29,035 nt of DNA, taken from a virus. The stretch is from IMG/VR virus record IMGVR_UViG_3300043568_001008, positions 1 to 29,035 of that record; one strand, 5' to 3'. Below are positions 1 to 7,348 of the stretch, one piece after another; the stretch's first letter is position 1, and every line of letters begins with the position of its first letter. The notes under the pieces were generated by a model. That model saw only the letters and a program-made list of their open reading frames with translations, did not search any database and was not told the DNA's origin. Made by a program: the position numbers and the translations under genes.

Positions 1-1689
1 ACAATCAATATGTGTAGATCTAATAATAACTTTAGCATGGTCGTTTTCAAATCTGTTGGATTCTTTAAATAAAGTTTTTATTATATAATTTAGTTGTTTT
101 CTTAATTCAATACAACGTGTATTACTCTCAGGGTTATCTATTAATTTATTAAAATACTCATCTGTACGTTTTGTGATATAATTATTATCCCCATATTTTG
201 GTAATGTCATTTCATAATTATAAATTGGTTCTTCAATTTCCGTTGTTAGTCTATAATGACTAATATAACTGTCTGTCATATCTCGTAATGTCCAATCAAA
301 CTCTTCACCAATACCTCTTATATTTCTTTTAATTAAAAATTGTACCAAAAAAACAATTGAAAAATTAAGTTCATCACTACCACTACCAAATGATAAGTAT
401 TTTTCCATGGAGTCAGCCTCTTTATCATTTTCAGATTCATAACTTGCGTGTGATAAATCTGTGACGTCATCAATAAAGTAATCTTTTAAATTTTCATCTT
501 CGGCGTAATTATCAAAAAAATCTGTTTTAAATTGATCATATGTAGTAACCCCTAACTCTTCACGTAATACATTTTTATTATCTTCATAGTATTTTTTAAA
601 AACCTCTTCTAAGTCACTGGCGTAATCTTCTTGATCATAGTATCTACCGTTTTCCAAATCACTATGTACCCATTCCCATCCATTATTACCCTCCATTCTA
701 TATTGATCAATTGTGTTGTTCACACCATCAGCATCACCTTCTAATTCATCAACTTGTATAATAAGTCTACCTCTATTAATATAAACCGCACCATCCCTAT
801 TTTCACCATCAATTAAATCTTCTAATTTATCATCATCACCATTTAATATTGCTTCAACCAATCCATTATCAATAACACCAATTGATTTTCTTAATATTGT
901 CATTCCATCCTCATCAGGTAATATTGATATTCTATTAACCTCATTTTTAATTTCTTCTTCATTTGTTTCTCTAACTAACGACGGGAAGAAATAGTTTTTA
1001 ATCTCATCTTTACCACCCCAAAACTCAACAAAATTTAACCTTTTATCTTTTGGGTCCATGAATTGATTTGTCTCAAAATGAAATTGGTACTTGTCTGTCG
1101 GGTTAGTTTTATTCATCATAATGAATAATGGACCTTGTTTGTGATGTCTTTCAAAATGATTATCCCTTTCTTGGTATTTTTTATTTAAACAATATTGACC
1201 CCAAGTAGTACACCACTCAGTACTAAATCCTAAATAAGCGGATCCCTTTTCGGTTAATGGTTGATAGAAATCCCAATCCTTACCTTCATGTAATAATTTG
1301 TAATCCTCATTTATTATTAATGCTTTAAGTATTTCGTTAAAATTTAAGGTATCTGAAATAATGTATTTTTGAACTATTTTATAAAGATCTCCTAAACTTT
1401 TTAATTTGTTTATGTCCAATGCAATATTGTGTAAATAAACATACCCCAAGTATTCCTCGGCCTTAACCAAATCCTCATCTCTTAATGTTCCTTTTAGATA
1501 AAAAGACAATAACATTTTTGCATATTTTCCTAATGATAACAATTCACCCGTACCATCGATATTGGTTTTGGGGTCGGCCATTACTATATCTAAAAAAGTC
1601 TCATATGGTATTTTTGAGTAATATTTCTGATATATCTCTTTACCACTTAACTCAAGTAATAGTTCTTCAAAAATGTTGTTAAAGTTCAT
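1..1689 (-). CDS. Large phage protein with WCT motif (C-terminus outside window)
   Basis: Reads leftward from an ATG at 1689 and stays open to base 1, giving at least 563 residues with the C-terminus missing. It begins MNFNNIFEELLLEL. Residues 139-166 hold DWDFYQPLTEKGSAYLG followed by WCTTWGQY, and residues 186-206 hold GPLFIMMNK and KYQFHFET. I recognise this WCT plus QFHFE arrangement from uncharacterised proteins of large tailed phages but know no function for it. The rest is acidic and hydrophilic, with no signal peptide or membrane segment. The extreme N-terminus contains IFE and LLE tripeptides, so it may be a distant variant of the leaders on the neighbouring genes; this is a weak inference. 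A TATTTATA box (1694-1701) sits 4 nt before the start, and the terminator of the next gene lies just upstream. Confidence 0.8.
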   Translation of the reverse strand, partial: MNFNNIFEELLLELSGKEIYQKYYSKIPYETFLDIVMADPKTNIDGTGELLSLGKYAKMLLSFYLKGTLRDEDLVKAEEYLGYVYLHNIALDINKLKSLGDLYKIVQKYIISDTLNFNEILKALIINEDYKLLHEGKDWDFYQPLTEKGSAYLGFSTEWCTTWGQYCLNKKYQERDNHFERHHKQGPLFIMMNKTNPTDKYQFHFETNQFMDPKDKRLNFVEFWGGKDEIKNYFFPSLVRETNEEEIKNEVNRISILPDEDGMTILRKSIGVIDNGLVEAILNGDDDKLEDLIDGENRDGAVYINRGRLIIQVDELEGDADGVNNTIDQYRMEGNNGWEWVHSDLENGRYYDQEDYASDLEEVFKKYYEDNKNVLREELGVTTYDQFKTDFFDNYAEDENLKDYFIDDVTDLSHASYESENDKEADSMEKYLSFGSGSDELNFSIVFLVQFLIKRNIRGIGEEFDWTLRDMTDSYISHYRLTTEIEEPIYNYEMTLPKYGDNNYITKRTDEYFNKLIDNPESNTRCIELRKQLNYIIKTLFKESNRFENDHAKVIIRSTHIDC

Positions 1690-1693
1690 TGTA

Positions 1694-1701
1694 TATAAAT
1701 A
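1694..1701 (-). promoter_or_regulatory. TATTTATA box before the WCT-motif gene
   Basis: The coding strand reads TATTTATA followed by TACA and the ATG at 1689. Thirteen such boxes occur in the left half, all in this orientation relative to the downstream gene. It is the reverse complement of the T4 late -10 element TATAAATA, so equivalence to a T4 late promoter is not established. Confidence 0.6.
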
Positions 1702-1712
1702 TCCCTATAGAT

Positions 1713-1743
1713 ATAATAAAAAACCCCTCATTTCTGAAGGGTT
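1713..1743 (-). terminator. Rho-independent terminator of the 153-aa gene
   Basis: On the minus strand a 9-bp stem (AACCCTTCA / TGAGGGGTT, one G-U pair) with a GAAA tetraloop is followed by TTTTTTATT. It starts seven bases after the stop codon at 1750. The G-U pair becomes C-A on the other strand, so the hairpin works for leftward transcripts. Confidence 0.8.
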
Positions 1744-1749
1744 CATTAA

Positions 1750-2211
1750 CTATTGTTTTGGTTTCTTTAAAAACCTATCAAATTCGGTTTTATATTGTTT
1801 AATCGATTCGTTCATCATATCATCTTCTTTCATACCCATTTCATCCATAGATCTTCTTTTCTTCATACGTAATGGACCACGAAGGTTTTTATATGTACCA
1901 AACATTCCTCTTGCTCGATCTACCTCACCTTTACCTGAATAATGTGAATGGAAATTAGGATAAGCACTATGTAATGTATCAAAATCATCATACGTTTCAT
2001 CATCATAGTCACCGTCAGGTAAATCTTGATATGTTTTATTTGAACTACCCGTCCAACCTATATTATCTTCACCGTGTTTTGCAAAATATTCTTCTTTTGA
2101 AGGTCCATCAAGTTCTTCATCCATATATCCTTCATTTTGTTCTTGAACTCTACTTTTATTTTCCACCAATCTTTTTAATTGGTCTTCTGTGATTTTAAAT
2201 TTCTTTCCCAT
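1750..2211 (-). CDS. Leader-tagged phage protein of unknown function
   Basis: A 153-residue hydrophilic protein. It starts MGKKFKITEDQLKRLVENK, a member of the ITE-x-QL-type leader family shared with genes at 7.3-15.7 kb; ITE and LVE resemble T4 prohead-protease sites. Residues about 25-90 are strongly acidic (EGYMDEELDG, DGDYDDETYDDFD), while residues about 95-120 are basic (MFGTYKNLRGPLRMKKRR). I recognise no enzyme domain. The acidic-then-basic layout and the leader suggest a small internal virion protein, which is inference. A clear terminator follows. The start is supported by the leader itself and by TATTTATA about 16 nt upstream, farther than usual. Confidence 0.82.
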   Translation of the reverse strand: MGKKFKITEDQLKRLVENKSRVQEQNEGYMDEELDGPSKEEYFAKHGEDNIGWTGSSNKTYQDLPDGDYDDETYDDFDTLHSAYPNFHSHYSGKGEVDRARGMFGTYKNLRGPLRMKKRRSMDEMGMKEDDMMNESIKQYKTEFDRFLKKPKQ

Positions 2212-2227
2212 TTTATCTGTGTTTCTA

Positions 2228-2235
2228 TATAAATA
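2228..2235 (-). promoter_or_regulatory. TATTTATA box before the 153-aa gene
   Basis: TATTTATA on the coding strand, 16 nt before the ATG at 2211, within the 60-bp divergent gap shared with the SGNH gene. This is the longest spacing among those that clearly belong to a leader-tagged gene. Confidence 0.5.
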
Positions 2236-2271
2236 CTTGGATTTTAGATATAGTTTAGTTATATTATATTC

Positions 2272-3030
2272 ATGCCGTTAATTAACTTAAATAAAAAATA
2301 TGATAAGTTTGTAACATTTGGTTGTTCTTATTCAAATGGTCACAAAATTGGGGAAACGGGATCATGGGGGTATCACTTATCAAAATTACTTAATTGTGAA
2401 CATTATAATTATGGATTTAATGGATCGTCAAATAACCTTATAATGGACAACGTGGTTAAATTTTGTGAGTCTAATGACACTAATAATGTGTGTTTAGGGG
2501 TTCAATGGAGTGAGTGGAGTCGTCGTGAATTTTGGGTTGAGTCTGAAATGAAATATAAGTCATTTAATGTTCCATCATTAGAACGACTTGAATCTATGAA
2601 AAATGATTCTCCCGAATTATATTTTTTTAGAGATAACCAAGATTTTTTTGTTTCACTATGGTTTGATTATAAAGAAAATATTTTAAGAACAATTCAATCA
2701 ATGATTTTAACCAAGAATTACCTTGACAATAAAAATATTGATTATATTATGTTTGAGGGGTTAGGATCTATATTAGATATGTTCTACCCAAATAAAGAAC
2801 ATATATCGGGACATAACGATTTAGTCCTATTATCAGATGAATTTAAATTAAAAATATTAAATGATAAGTGTTTTTTTAATAAATTAGGTGACATGAGAAC
2901 CCTTATGAAAATTCACCCACTATATGAAGATATAAATGATGGTCACCCTAATCCTAAATTTTTAGAGTGGTGGTGTTTAGAAATGTATAACGATATAAAA
3001 GAAAAATATGGAAAAACCAATAGTAATTAA
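2272..3030 (+). CDS. SGNH/GDSL-type hydrolase-like protein
   Basis: 252 residues. The N-terminal block KFVTFGCSYSNG places a serine in the GDS-like position, NYGFNGSSNN fits a second SGNH block, and DGHPNPKF near the C-terminus supplies a plausible Asp-x-His pair. SGNH hydrolases act on acyl esters of sugars or lipids; many large phages carry divergent versions whose substrates are unknown. It is the first gene of a rightward operon and overlaps the cupin start by 23 nt, so its role is probably tied to the sugar-nucleotide genes downstream, for example glycan acylation or deacylation. No signal peptide is visible. A second, unrelated-looking copy of this fold occurs at 13467-14189. Confidence 0.75.
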   Translation: MPLINLNKKYDKFVTFGCSYSNGHKIGETGSWGYHLSKLLNCEHYNYGFNGSSNNLIMDNVVKFCESNDTNNVCLGVQWSEWSRREFWVESEMKYKSFNVPSLERLESMKNDSPELYFFRDNQDFFVSLWFDYKENILRTIQSMILTKNYLDNKNIDYIMFEGLGSILDMFYPNKEHISGHNDLVLLSDEFKLKILNDKCFFNKLGDMRTLMKIHPLYEDINDGHPNPKFLEWWCLEMYNDIKEKYGKTNSN

Positions 3031-3394
3031 CGCATTAGAAACCGAAGGATGTTGTGTTCCAAAAGGTTGGGGCGACGAAATTATAATTGAGAATAATGAA
3101 ATGTATTGTGGTAAACTTTTAAGGTTTAAACAAGGTGCGAAGTTTTCAATGCATTATCATATGATTAAAGATGAAACTTGGTACGTGGATAAAGGTGAGT
3201 TTATCTACAGATGGATAGATACGGAAACGGCAGAAACGATTGAACAACAATTAGGGGTTGGAGATACAGTTAGACAAAGACCAGGTCAACCCCATCAATT
3301 GGAGGCATTAACAGACGGTGTGGTGTTTGAAGTATCCACAGAACATAAAGACACAGATTCATACAGAGTATGGAAAGGTGATAGTCAAAAGTAA
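3008..3394 (+). CDS. Cupin-fold protein, sugar-isomerase-like
   Basis: A 128-residue single-domain cupin. The first cupin motif is visible as SMHYHMIKDETWYVDKGEF (metal-ligand pattern HxH...E...G) and the second as GDTVRQRPGQPHQLEALTD (P..H). The set KGWGDEIIIENNEMYCGK, STEH and SYRVW is typical of small cupins found beside surface-polysaccharide genes. It may be an epimerase, isomerase or sugar-binding partner; the exact reaction cannot be read from the sequence. It overlaps the SGNH gene and is followed 3 nt later by the HldE-like kinase, so it is part of the same transcript. Confidence 0.8.
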   Translation: MEKPIVINALETEGCCVPKGWGDEIIIENNEMYCGKLLRFKQGAKFSMHYHMIKDETWYVDKGEFIYRWIDTETAETIEQQLGVGDTVRQRPGQPHQLEALTDGVVFEVSTEHKDTDSYRVWKGDSQK

Positions 3395-3397
3395 AAT

Positions 3398-4156
3398 ATG
3401 AAAATAACAGTAATAGGTGAATTTTGTACGGATATATTCGTATATGGTGAAACAAAGAGATTAAGTCCTGAAGCTCCCGTCCCTGTTTTTAATCCATTAT
3501 ATGTGGAAAGAAATTTTGGAATGGCTGGAAATGTAGTTGAAAATTTGAAGTCGTTAGATCAAGATGTAACGATTAAACATCTACATCAATTTCAACCAAT
3601 TAAGAAGACAAGATATGTGGATGATAAATCTAATCATATGTTTATTAGAGTTGATGAGGGTGAGGAAACAATTACACCTTTGGAATTGACTGATGATGTA
3701 ATTGATGAAATAAAAGAATCTGACGCAATTATTGTAAGTGATTACAATAAGGGATACTTGAACGAAAAAATATTATTAGAAGTTGCATATCATTCTCGTT
3801 TTATTGTCATGGATACAAAGAAAAAAATAGGTAATAAAGTTTTATCTAGTTTCAATTTTATTAAATTGAATGAATCTGAATTTTTAAAACACGATTTTGA
3901 TGCATGTTGGTCAAACAAAATATTGGTTACGTTAGGATCAAAAGGAGCAAAATATATGGATACCATATACCCGTCACCTGATCCTCGTGAAACTATTGAC
4001 GTTAGTGGTGCTGGTGATACATTTACAGCATCGTTTACCGTAAAATATTTGGAAACTAAAAACGTTGAGGAGTCAATAATTTACGCAAATAAAATGGCAT
4101 CAATCGTTGTACAGAAAAGAGGGGTGAGTGTACCAATAACAAGACAAAAAAAATAG
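3398..4156 (+). CDS. hldE-like: HldE-like D-glycero-D-manno-heptose-7-phosphate kinase (PfkB family)
   Basis: 252 residues, PfkB carbohydrate-kinase family. The N-terminus (GEFCTDIFVYGETKRLSPE followed by APVPVFNP) closely follows the substrate-binding segment of the kinase domain of HldE/RfaE, and DVSGAGDTFTASF near the C-terminus is the catalytic GAGD signature. HldE kinases phosphorylate heptose-7-phosphate at C1 on the way to ADP-heptose. The cytidylyltransferase-like second domain of bifunctional HldE is absent and the kinase is shorter than the usual ~315 residues. Neighbouring HldD supports the heptose assignment. The isomerase (GmhA), phosphatase (GmhB) and nucleotidyltransferase steps are not in this window. 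Confidence 0.85.
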   Translation: MKITVIGEFCTDIFVYGETKRLSPEAPVPVFNPLYVERNFGMAGNVVENLKSLDQDVTIKHLHQFQPIKKTRYVDDKSNHMFIRVDEGEETITPLELTDDVIDEIKESDAIIVSDYNKGYLNEKILLEVAYHSRFIVMDTKKKIGNKVLSSFNFIKLNESEFLKHDFDACWSNKILVTLGSKGAKYMDTIYPSPDPRETIDVSGAGDTFTASFTVKYLETKNVEESIIYANKMASIVVQKRGVSVPITRQKK

Positions 4157-4158
4157 TT

Positions 4159-4971
4159 ATGAAAATTTTAATAACAGGAACAAATGGGTTTATTGGGAAA
4201 AACTTATTAAATGAGTTAAAAGACCAACACGAAATATTAGAAATTAATGAAGATATTTTTAATGTTGCCGATTGGTATAATGAAATATATTTTAAATTAA
4301 ATAAGTTCGATCCTGAAGTGGTATTTCACGTTGGTGCGTGTTCAGATACATTAGAAACTGATGTTAATTACATGATGACACGGAACTTTGAATTTACCCG
4401 TAGAGTTGCAGAATGGTGTCAGTTACTGGATAAAAAGTTTATTTATTCCTCCTCTGCCGCCAATTATGGGACAAATGAAGAATATCCATCAAATCTTTAT
4501 GGATGGAGTAAATATGTTGCTGAACAGTACGTTGTTAAATGTGGTGGTATTGGTTTACGTTATTTTAACGTTTACGGTCCATTAGAAGACCAAAAAGGGA
4601 AGATGGCATCCGTGGCGTATCAAATGTTGGAAAAACAAAAAGAAGGTCAGGAAATCAAGTTATTCCCCAAAAAACCACAAAGAGACTTCGTCTATGTTAA
4701 AGATATTATAAATGCCAATTTATTTGCATTAGAAAACTATGACGATAATAGAGGTCAATGGTATGAAGTTGGCAGTGGTGACGCGAGAACATTTGAAGAT
4801 GTTTTGGATATATTGAAAATTGAATACACCTACCATAATGAAAAAGATATCCCTGAAGGATATCAATTTCATACTAAAAGTAATTCTGAAAATTGGATGG
4901 TCGGTTGGCAACCACAATTCAATTTAGAAAAAGGTCTTAAAGATTATTTAAATTTTTTAATATATAACTAA
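4159..4971 (+). CDS. hldD: ADP-glyceromanno-heptose 6-epimerase (HldD-like)
   Basis: 270 residues, short-chain dehydrogenase/epimerase family. GTNGFIGKNLL is the NAD(P)-binding Rossmann glycine motif. GACSDTLETDVNYMM matches the HldD-specific signature closely, YSSSAANYG supplies the catalytic Ser region, and YGWSKY is the YxxxK pair. RYFNVYGPLEDQKGKMASVA and QRDFVYVKD are also characteristic of HldD. The enzyme inverts C6 of ADP-D-glycero-D-manno-heptose to the L-glycero form used in LPS inner core. It begins 2 nt after the kinase stop and ends the operon; the next gene is convergent with a 1-nt gap, and no terminator hairpin is visible. Confidence 0.88.
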   Translation: MKILITGTNGFIGKNLLNELKDQHEILEINEDIFNVADWYNEIYFKLNKFDPEVVFHVGACSDTLETDVNYMMTRNFEFTRRVAEWCQLLDKKFIYSSSAANYGTNEEYPSNLYGWSKYVAEQYVVKCGGIGLRYFNVYGPLEDQKGKMASVAYQMLEKQKEGQEIKLFPKKPQRDFVYVKDIINANLFALENYDDNRGQWYEVGSGDARTFEDVLDILKIEYTYHNEKDIPEGYQFHTKSNSENWMVGWQPQFNLEKGLKDYLNFLIYN

Positions 4972-4972
4972 A

Positions 4973-5170
4973 TTAAGCAGTTGGTACGTGTCTCTCTAAA
5001 AGAACGTATTTACTTTTAAATTCAAGTTCTGATCCCGCTTCATTTGGGGTATACTCTTGATGTGTTTCCAACCAAGCAATAGCATCTTCTTTATTTGTAA
5101 TATGTTCAGTACCAAGTGCCGGAGTATTTTCTCCAGGTAAGGTGATTGCAATAAATGTTGTCTCTTCCAT
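4973..5170 (-). CDS. Small protein of unknown function
   Basis: 65 residues, MEETTFIAITLPGENTPAL at the start and YVLLERHVPTA at the end. It has no leader of either class, no signal peptide and no membrane segment; a helix-like middle (NKEDAIAWLETHQEY) is flanked by strand-like ends. I do not recognise it. It converges on hldD. A TATTTATA box lies 67 nt upstream (5237-5244), which would leave an unusually long leader compared with the other boxes. Confidence 0.65.
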   Translation of the reverse strand: MEETTFIAITLPGENTPALGTEHITNKEDAIAWLETHQEYTPNEAGSELEFKSKYVLLERHVPTA

Positions 5171-5236
5171 TGTTTTTTGTTTTAATAACTAATTTTATTA
5201 TCCAGTATTATCTAGTTTTATTAATAATAGTGCTTT

Positions 5237-5244
5237 TATAAATA
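5237..5244 (-). promoter_or_regulatory. TATTTATA box, remote from start
   Basis: TATTTATA on the minus strand, 67 nt before the ATG at 5170 and 15 bases beyond the stop of the lipoprotein gene. It is the only one of thirteen boxes that is not close to a start codon, so it either drives a leadered transcript or is a chance match. Confidence 0.35.
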
Positions 5245-5258
5245 GTATGAAATTTCAA

Positions 5259-6728
5259 TTAGTTATTTAATTTTGAATTATTTTTTATAGAATTATCCCA
5301 ATTATAAAATAAATCCCACCAATCGTTCACTCCTGTTATTCCATTATTATACCCTGGCATACTCTGCATCCAAAATATTAACCATTTATATTGAGCGTCC
5401 CTATTATAATCATAAGTTATTGTTGGTACACTTGGCATTGTTGATAAAGTCGCGTTAATCCATCTATCACTATTAATTAATTTTTTATTACCTCCTGTTG
5501 GTTTCCAATCTTCTATATCACTTAGTACCGGTGTTTTATTATTCCAATCATAATCTTTATTTGTATTTGGTGGTTTATGTGTACAACCTAAATGAGTGCT
5601 GTCCGCATAACCATCGGTAGGGTTACCATAACTTCCCCAAAATCTAGAATCTAAATGAGACATTTGAGCTTCAATTTGGTGTCCTCTATTGTGAATATTA
5701 TTCCCTGGATTAGTCTCTAAATTATAACCATAAACAACATATGTTTTATTAAATACCGGAAGATCATTAGACATCCTGTAACTATTTGAAACATCTCCAG
5801 TTGAGGGACTAGCCATATTTGATTCTGGTAAATTTAAAAAATTTGCTGCGGTGATACCGTTATTTAATGAATCTTTAACAACGGGATAACCCCAACTTAA
5901 AGGTCTTAATGAAAACCACACTTCTTTAACATCGCTATTCTCAACAAGAGATTGTAAATTTATTTTACTAAATACGTCAAAATAATCTGGTTGATAATCT
6001 GGAGTCAATTTATCTTGGGCGTTCATGTAAACATCTTGTTTGTCCTTTAATCCTCTTTTAAGTTCATATACGTTTATGTATTTTACTATTTTAAAACTAA
6101 CATTAGATGTTTGAGATGGGTTATTATAACCTCTAAATTTACTTCCTTCCTCAAGGCCAAACTTAGTTAATGACAAATAATCTATTGTTTTATTTTTTAA
6201 ATCTTGTATTGTTACAGGTGATGTAGAATTTAAACCCGGCGCTCGTTTTGTGTCAACATCTACACCATTTAAAGTAGGGTAATAATTAACCACCACAACA
6301 GGTACTATTATCCTTGCATTTGGATTTGAAGGGGTTGATAGGAATGGTAACGTTTTTAAATCAACGTTTTCAATTTCACTTACATATGTTGTATCTTTTA
6401 TTGAAAATTCTTTAAAAGATATATTAAAATAAGAATATCCCGATTTTGCACCGTAATATGTTTTATTATGTAAAAAAACAGTATTATTAGATGAAGTTAT
6501 AATGAGACTATCTAAACTAACGACCGTATCAAATCCATTTGAATAATGGGCGATTACTTGAGGTTGGTATTTCTTACTAATTGAAATAGTGTCTTGACTT
6601 ATTAACTTAATTGATAATAAATTTACTGTTCCACTCCCTGTTATGGGGGTCGGTTGTTTGGTCACTTCCATGGTTTTAGAACAACTAAACAACACAACAA
6701 TTAATAACAAATAATGTATTTTTTTCAT
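5259..6728 (-). CDS. Predicted secreted lipoprotein with HNRGHQ motif
   Basis: 489 residues. The N-terminus is a lipoprotein signal peptide: MKKIHYLLLIVVLFSC, with Cys16 as the likely lipidated residue after LFS. Residues about 35-115 look like a beta-sandwich (Big-like). The core contains RIIVPVVVVNYYP, LEEGSKFRGYNNPS, ESNMASPSTGDVSNS, HNRGHQIEAQMSH, CTHKPPNTNKDYDW and DIEDWKP. I recall this motif set from secreted bacterial proteins of unknown function, so this may be a gene taken from a host. His and Asp/Glu residues in the core suggest an enzyme, unproven. No capsid leader. It has a host-type promoter and so is probably expressed early or independently of the late genes; a surface role in the infected cell is plausible. 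Confidence 0.8.
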   Translation of the reverse strand: MKKIHYLLLIVVLFSCSKTMEVTKQPTPITGSGTVNLLSIKLISQDTISISKKYQPQVIAHYSNGFDTVVSLDSLIITSSNNTVFLHNKTYYGAKSGYSYFNISFKEFSIKDTTYVSEIENVDLKTLPFLSTPSNPNARIIVPVVVVNYYPTLNGVDVDTKRAPGLNSTSPVTIQDLKNKTIDYLSLTKFGLEEGSKFRGYNNPSQTSNVSFKIVKYINVYELKRGLKDKQDVYMNAQDKLTPDYQPDYFDVFSKINLQSLVENSDVKEVWFSLRPLSWGYPVVKDSLNNGITAANFLNLPESNMASPSTGDVSNSYRMSNDLPVFNKTYVVYGYNLETNPGNNIHNRGHQIEAQMSHLDSRFWGSYGNPTDGYADSTHLGCTHKPPNTNKDYDWNNKTPVLSDIEDWKPTGGNKKLINSDRWINATLSTMPSVPTITYDYNRDAQYKWLIFWMQSMPGYNNGITGVNDWWDLFYNWDNSIKNNSKLNN

Positions 6729-6748
6729 ATATTTTTTTATTTACAGGA

Positions 6749-6779
6749 CAAAGATATACATATTTATGAATATTCCAAA
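6749..6779 (-). promoter_or_regulatory. Bacteroidota-type sigma promoter for the lipoprotein gene
   Basis: On the minus strand TTTG (6776-6779), 19 bp, TATCTTTG (6749-6756). This matches the Bacteroidota consensus TTTG-N19-20-TAnnTTTG exactly. The ATG at 6728 lies 20 nt below the -7 box. The spacer contains the palindrome GAATATTC. Confidence 0.8.
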
Positions 6780-6791
6780 AAAATATTAAGA

Positions 6792-6799
6792 TATTTATA
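6792..6799 (+). promoter_or_regulatory. TATTTATA box before the glucosaminidase gene
   Basis: TATTTATA on the plus strand, 6 nt before the ATG at 6806. It is the only rightward gene with the box, and the box is flipped with it, which shows that orientation follows the gene. Confidence 0.65.
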
Positions 6800-6805
6800 A
6801 AATAG

Positions 6806-7348
6806 ATGAAAATAGTTAAAATTAAACAAAAAGACCTTGAGAGGATGATTAATGAACAATTAACCAATCCCATACAAATTGGTAAATATGTGTATGATAC
6901 ATATAAGAAACTGACCTCCTCCCCTGAAGAAAAGAAGAAACCCCAAGAAGGTCCTTTACCATTTTCCGAGAAAAACTTAGGACAAGAACTTAAGAAACAA
7001 GGAGTTATGTATCCCGACGTGGCAATGGCTCAATCTATGTTAGAGACGGGTTATTTTAAAAGTGGTATATTTTTGGATAATAATAATCTATTTGGTATGA
7101 AACACCCAAGACAAAGACAAACACTATCTAAAGGACCAAATAGAGGACATGCAAGTTTTGAAAATTGGCAAGATTCGGTTAAAGATTATAAAATGTGGCA
7201 AGATTACAATAAGTTATCTAACTTATCTAAAGACCAATATATTGCAAAGTTAAATCGTATTTATTGTATGCCACCATCTTGTGGATCAAACAATTACGCA
7301 AAAAAAGTTCAAAGTTTGTTATCAAGAGCATTAAGTTCTCTTAGTTAA
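6806..7348 (+). CDS. Leader-tagged glucosaminidase-domain (FlgJ/LytD-like) cell-wall hydrolase
   Basis: 180 residues. Residues 1-18 (MKIVKIKQKDLERMINEQ) are a divergent form of the ITE-QL leader, ending in INE. A proline- and lysine-rich linker (residues 36-52) leads to a glucosaminidase domain (about 53-180): AQSMLETGYFKS with Glu80 as the likely catalytic acid, NNNLFGMK, and a repeated-helix tail containing GSNNYAKKV. This family cleaves N-acetylglucosaminyl bonds in peptidoglycan. Small size and lack of a signal peptide fit a virion-carried lysin for entry rather than a secreted enzyme. It converges with the gene at 7345, sharing 4 nt at the stop codons. Confidence 0.88.
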   Translation: MKIVKIKQKDLERMINEQLTNPIQIGKYVYDTYKKLTSSPEEKKKPQEGPLPFSEKNLGQELKKQGVMYPDVAMAQSMLETGYFKSGIFLDNNNLFGMKHPRQRQTLSKGPNRGHASFENWQDSVKDYKMWQDYNKLSNLSKDQYIAKLNRIYCMPPSCGSNNYAKKVQSLLSRALSSLS

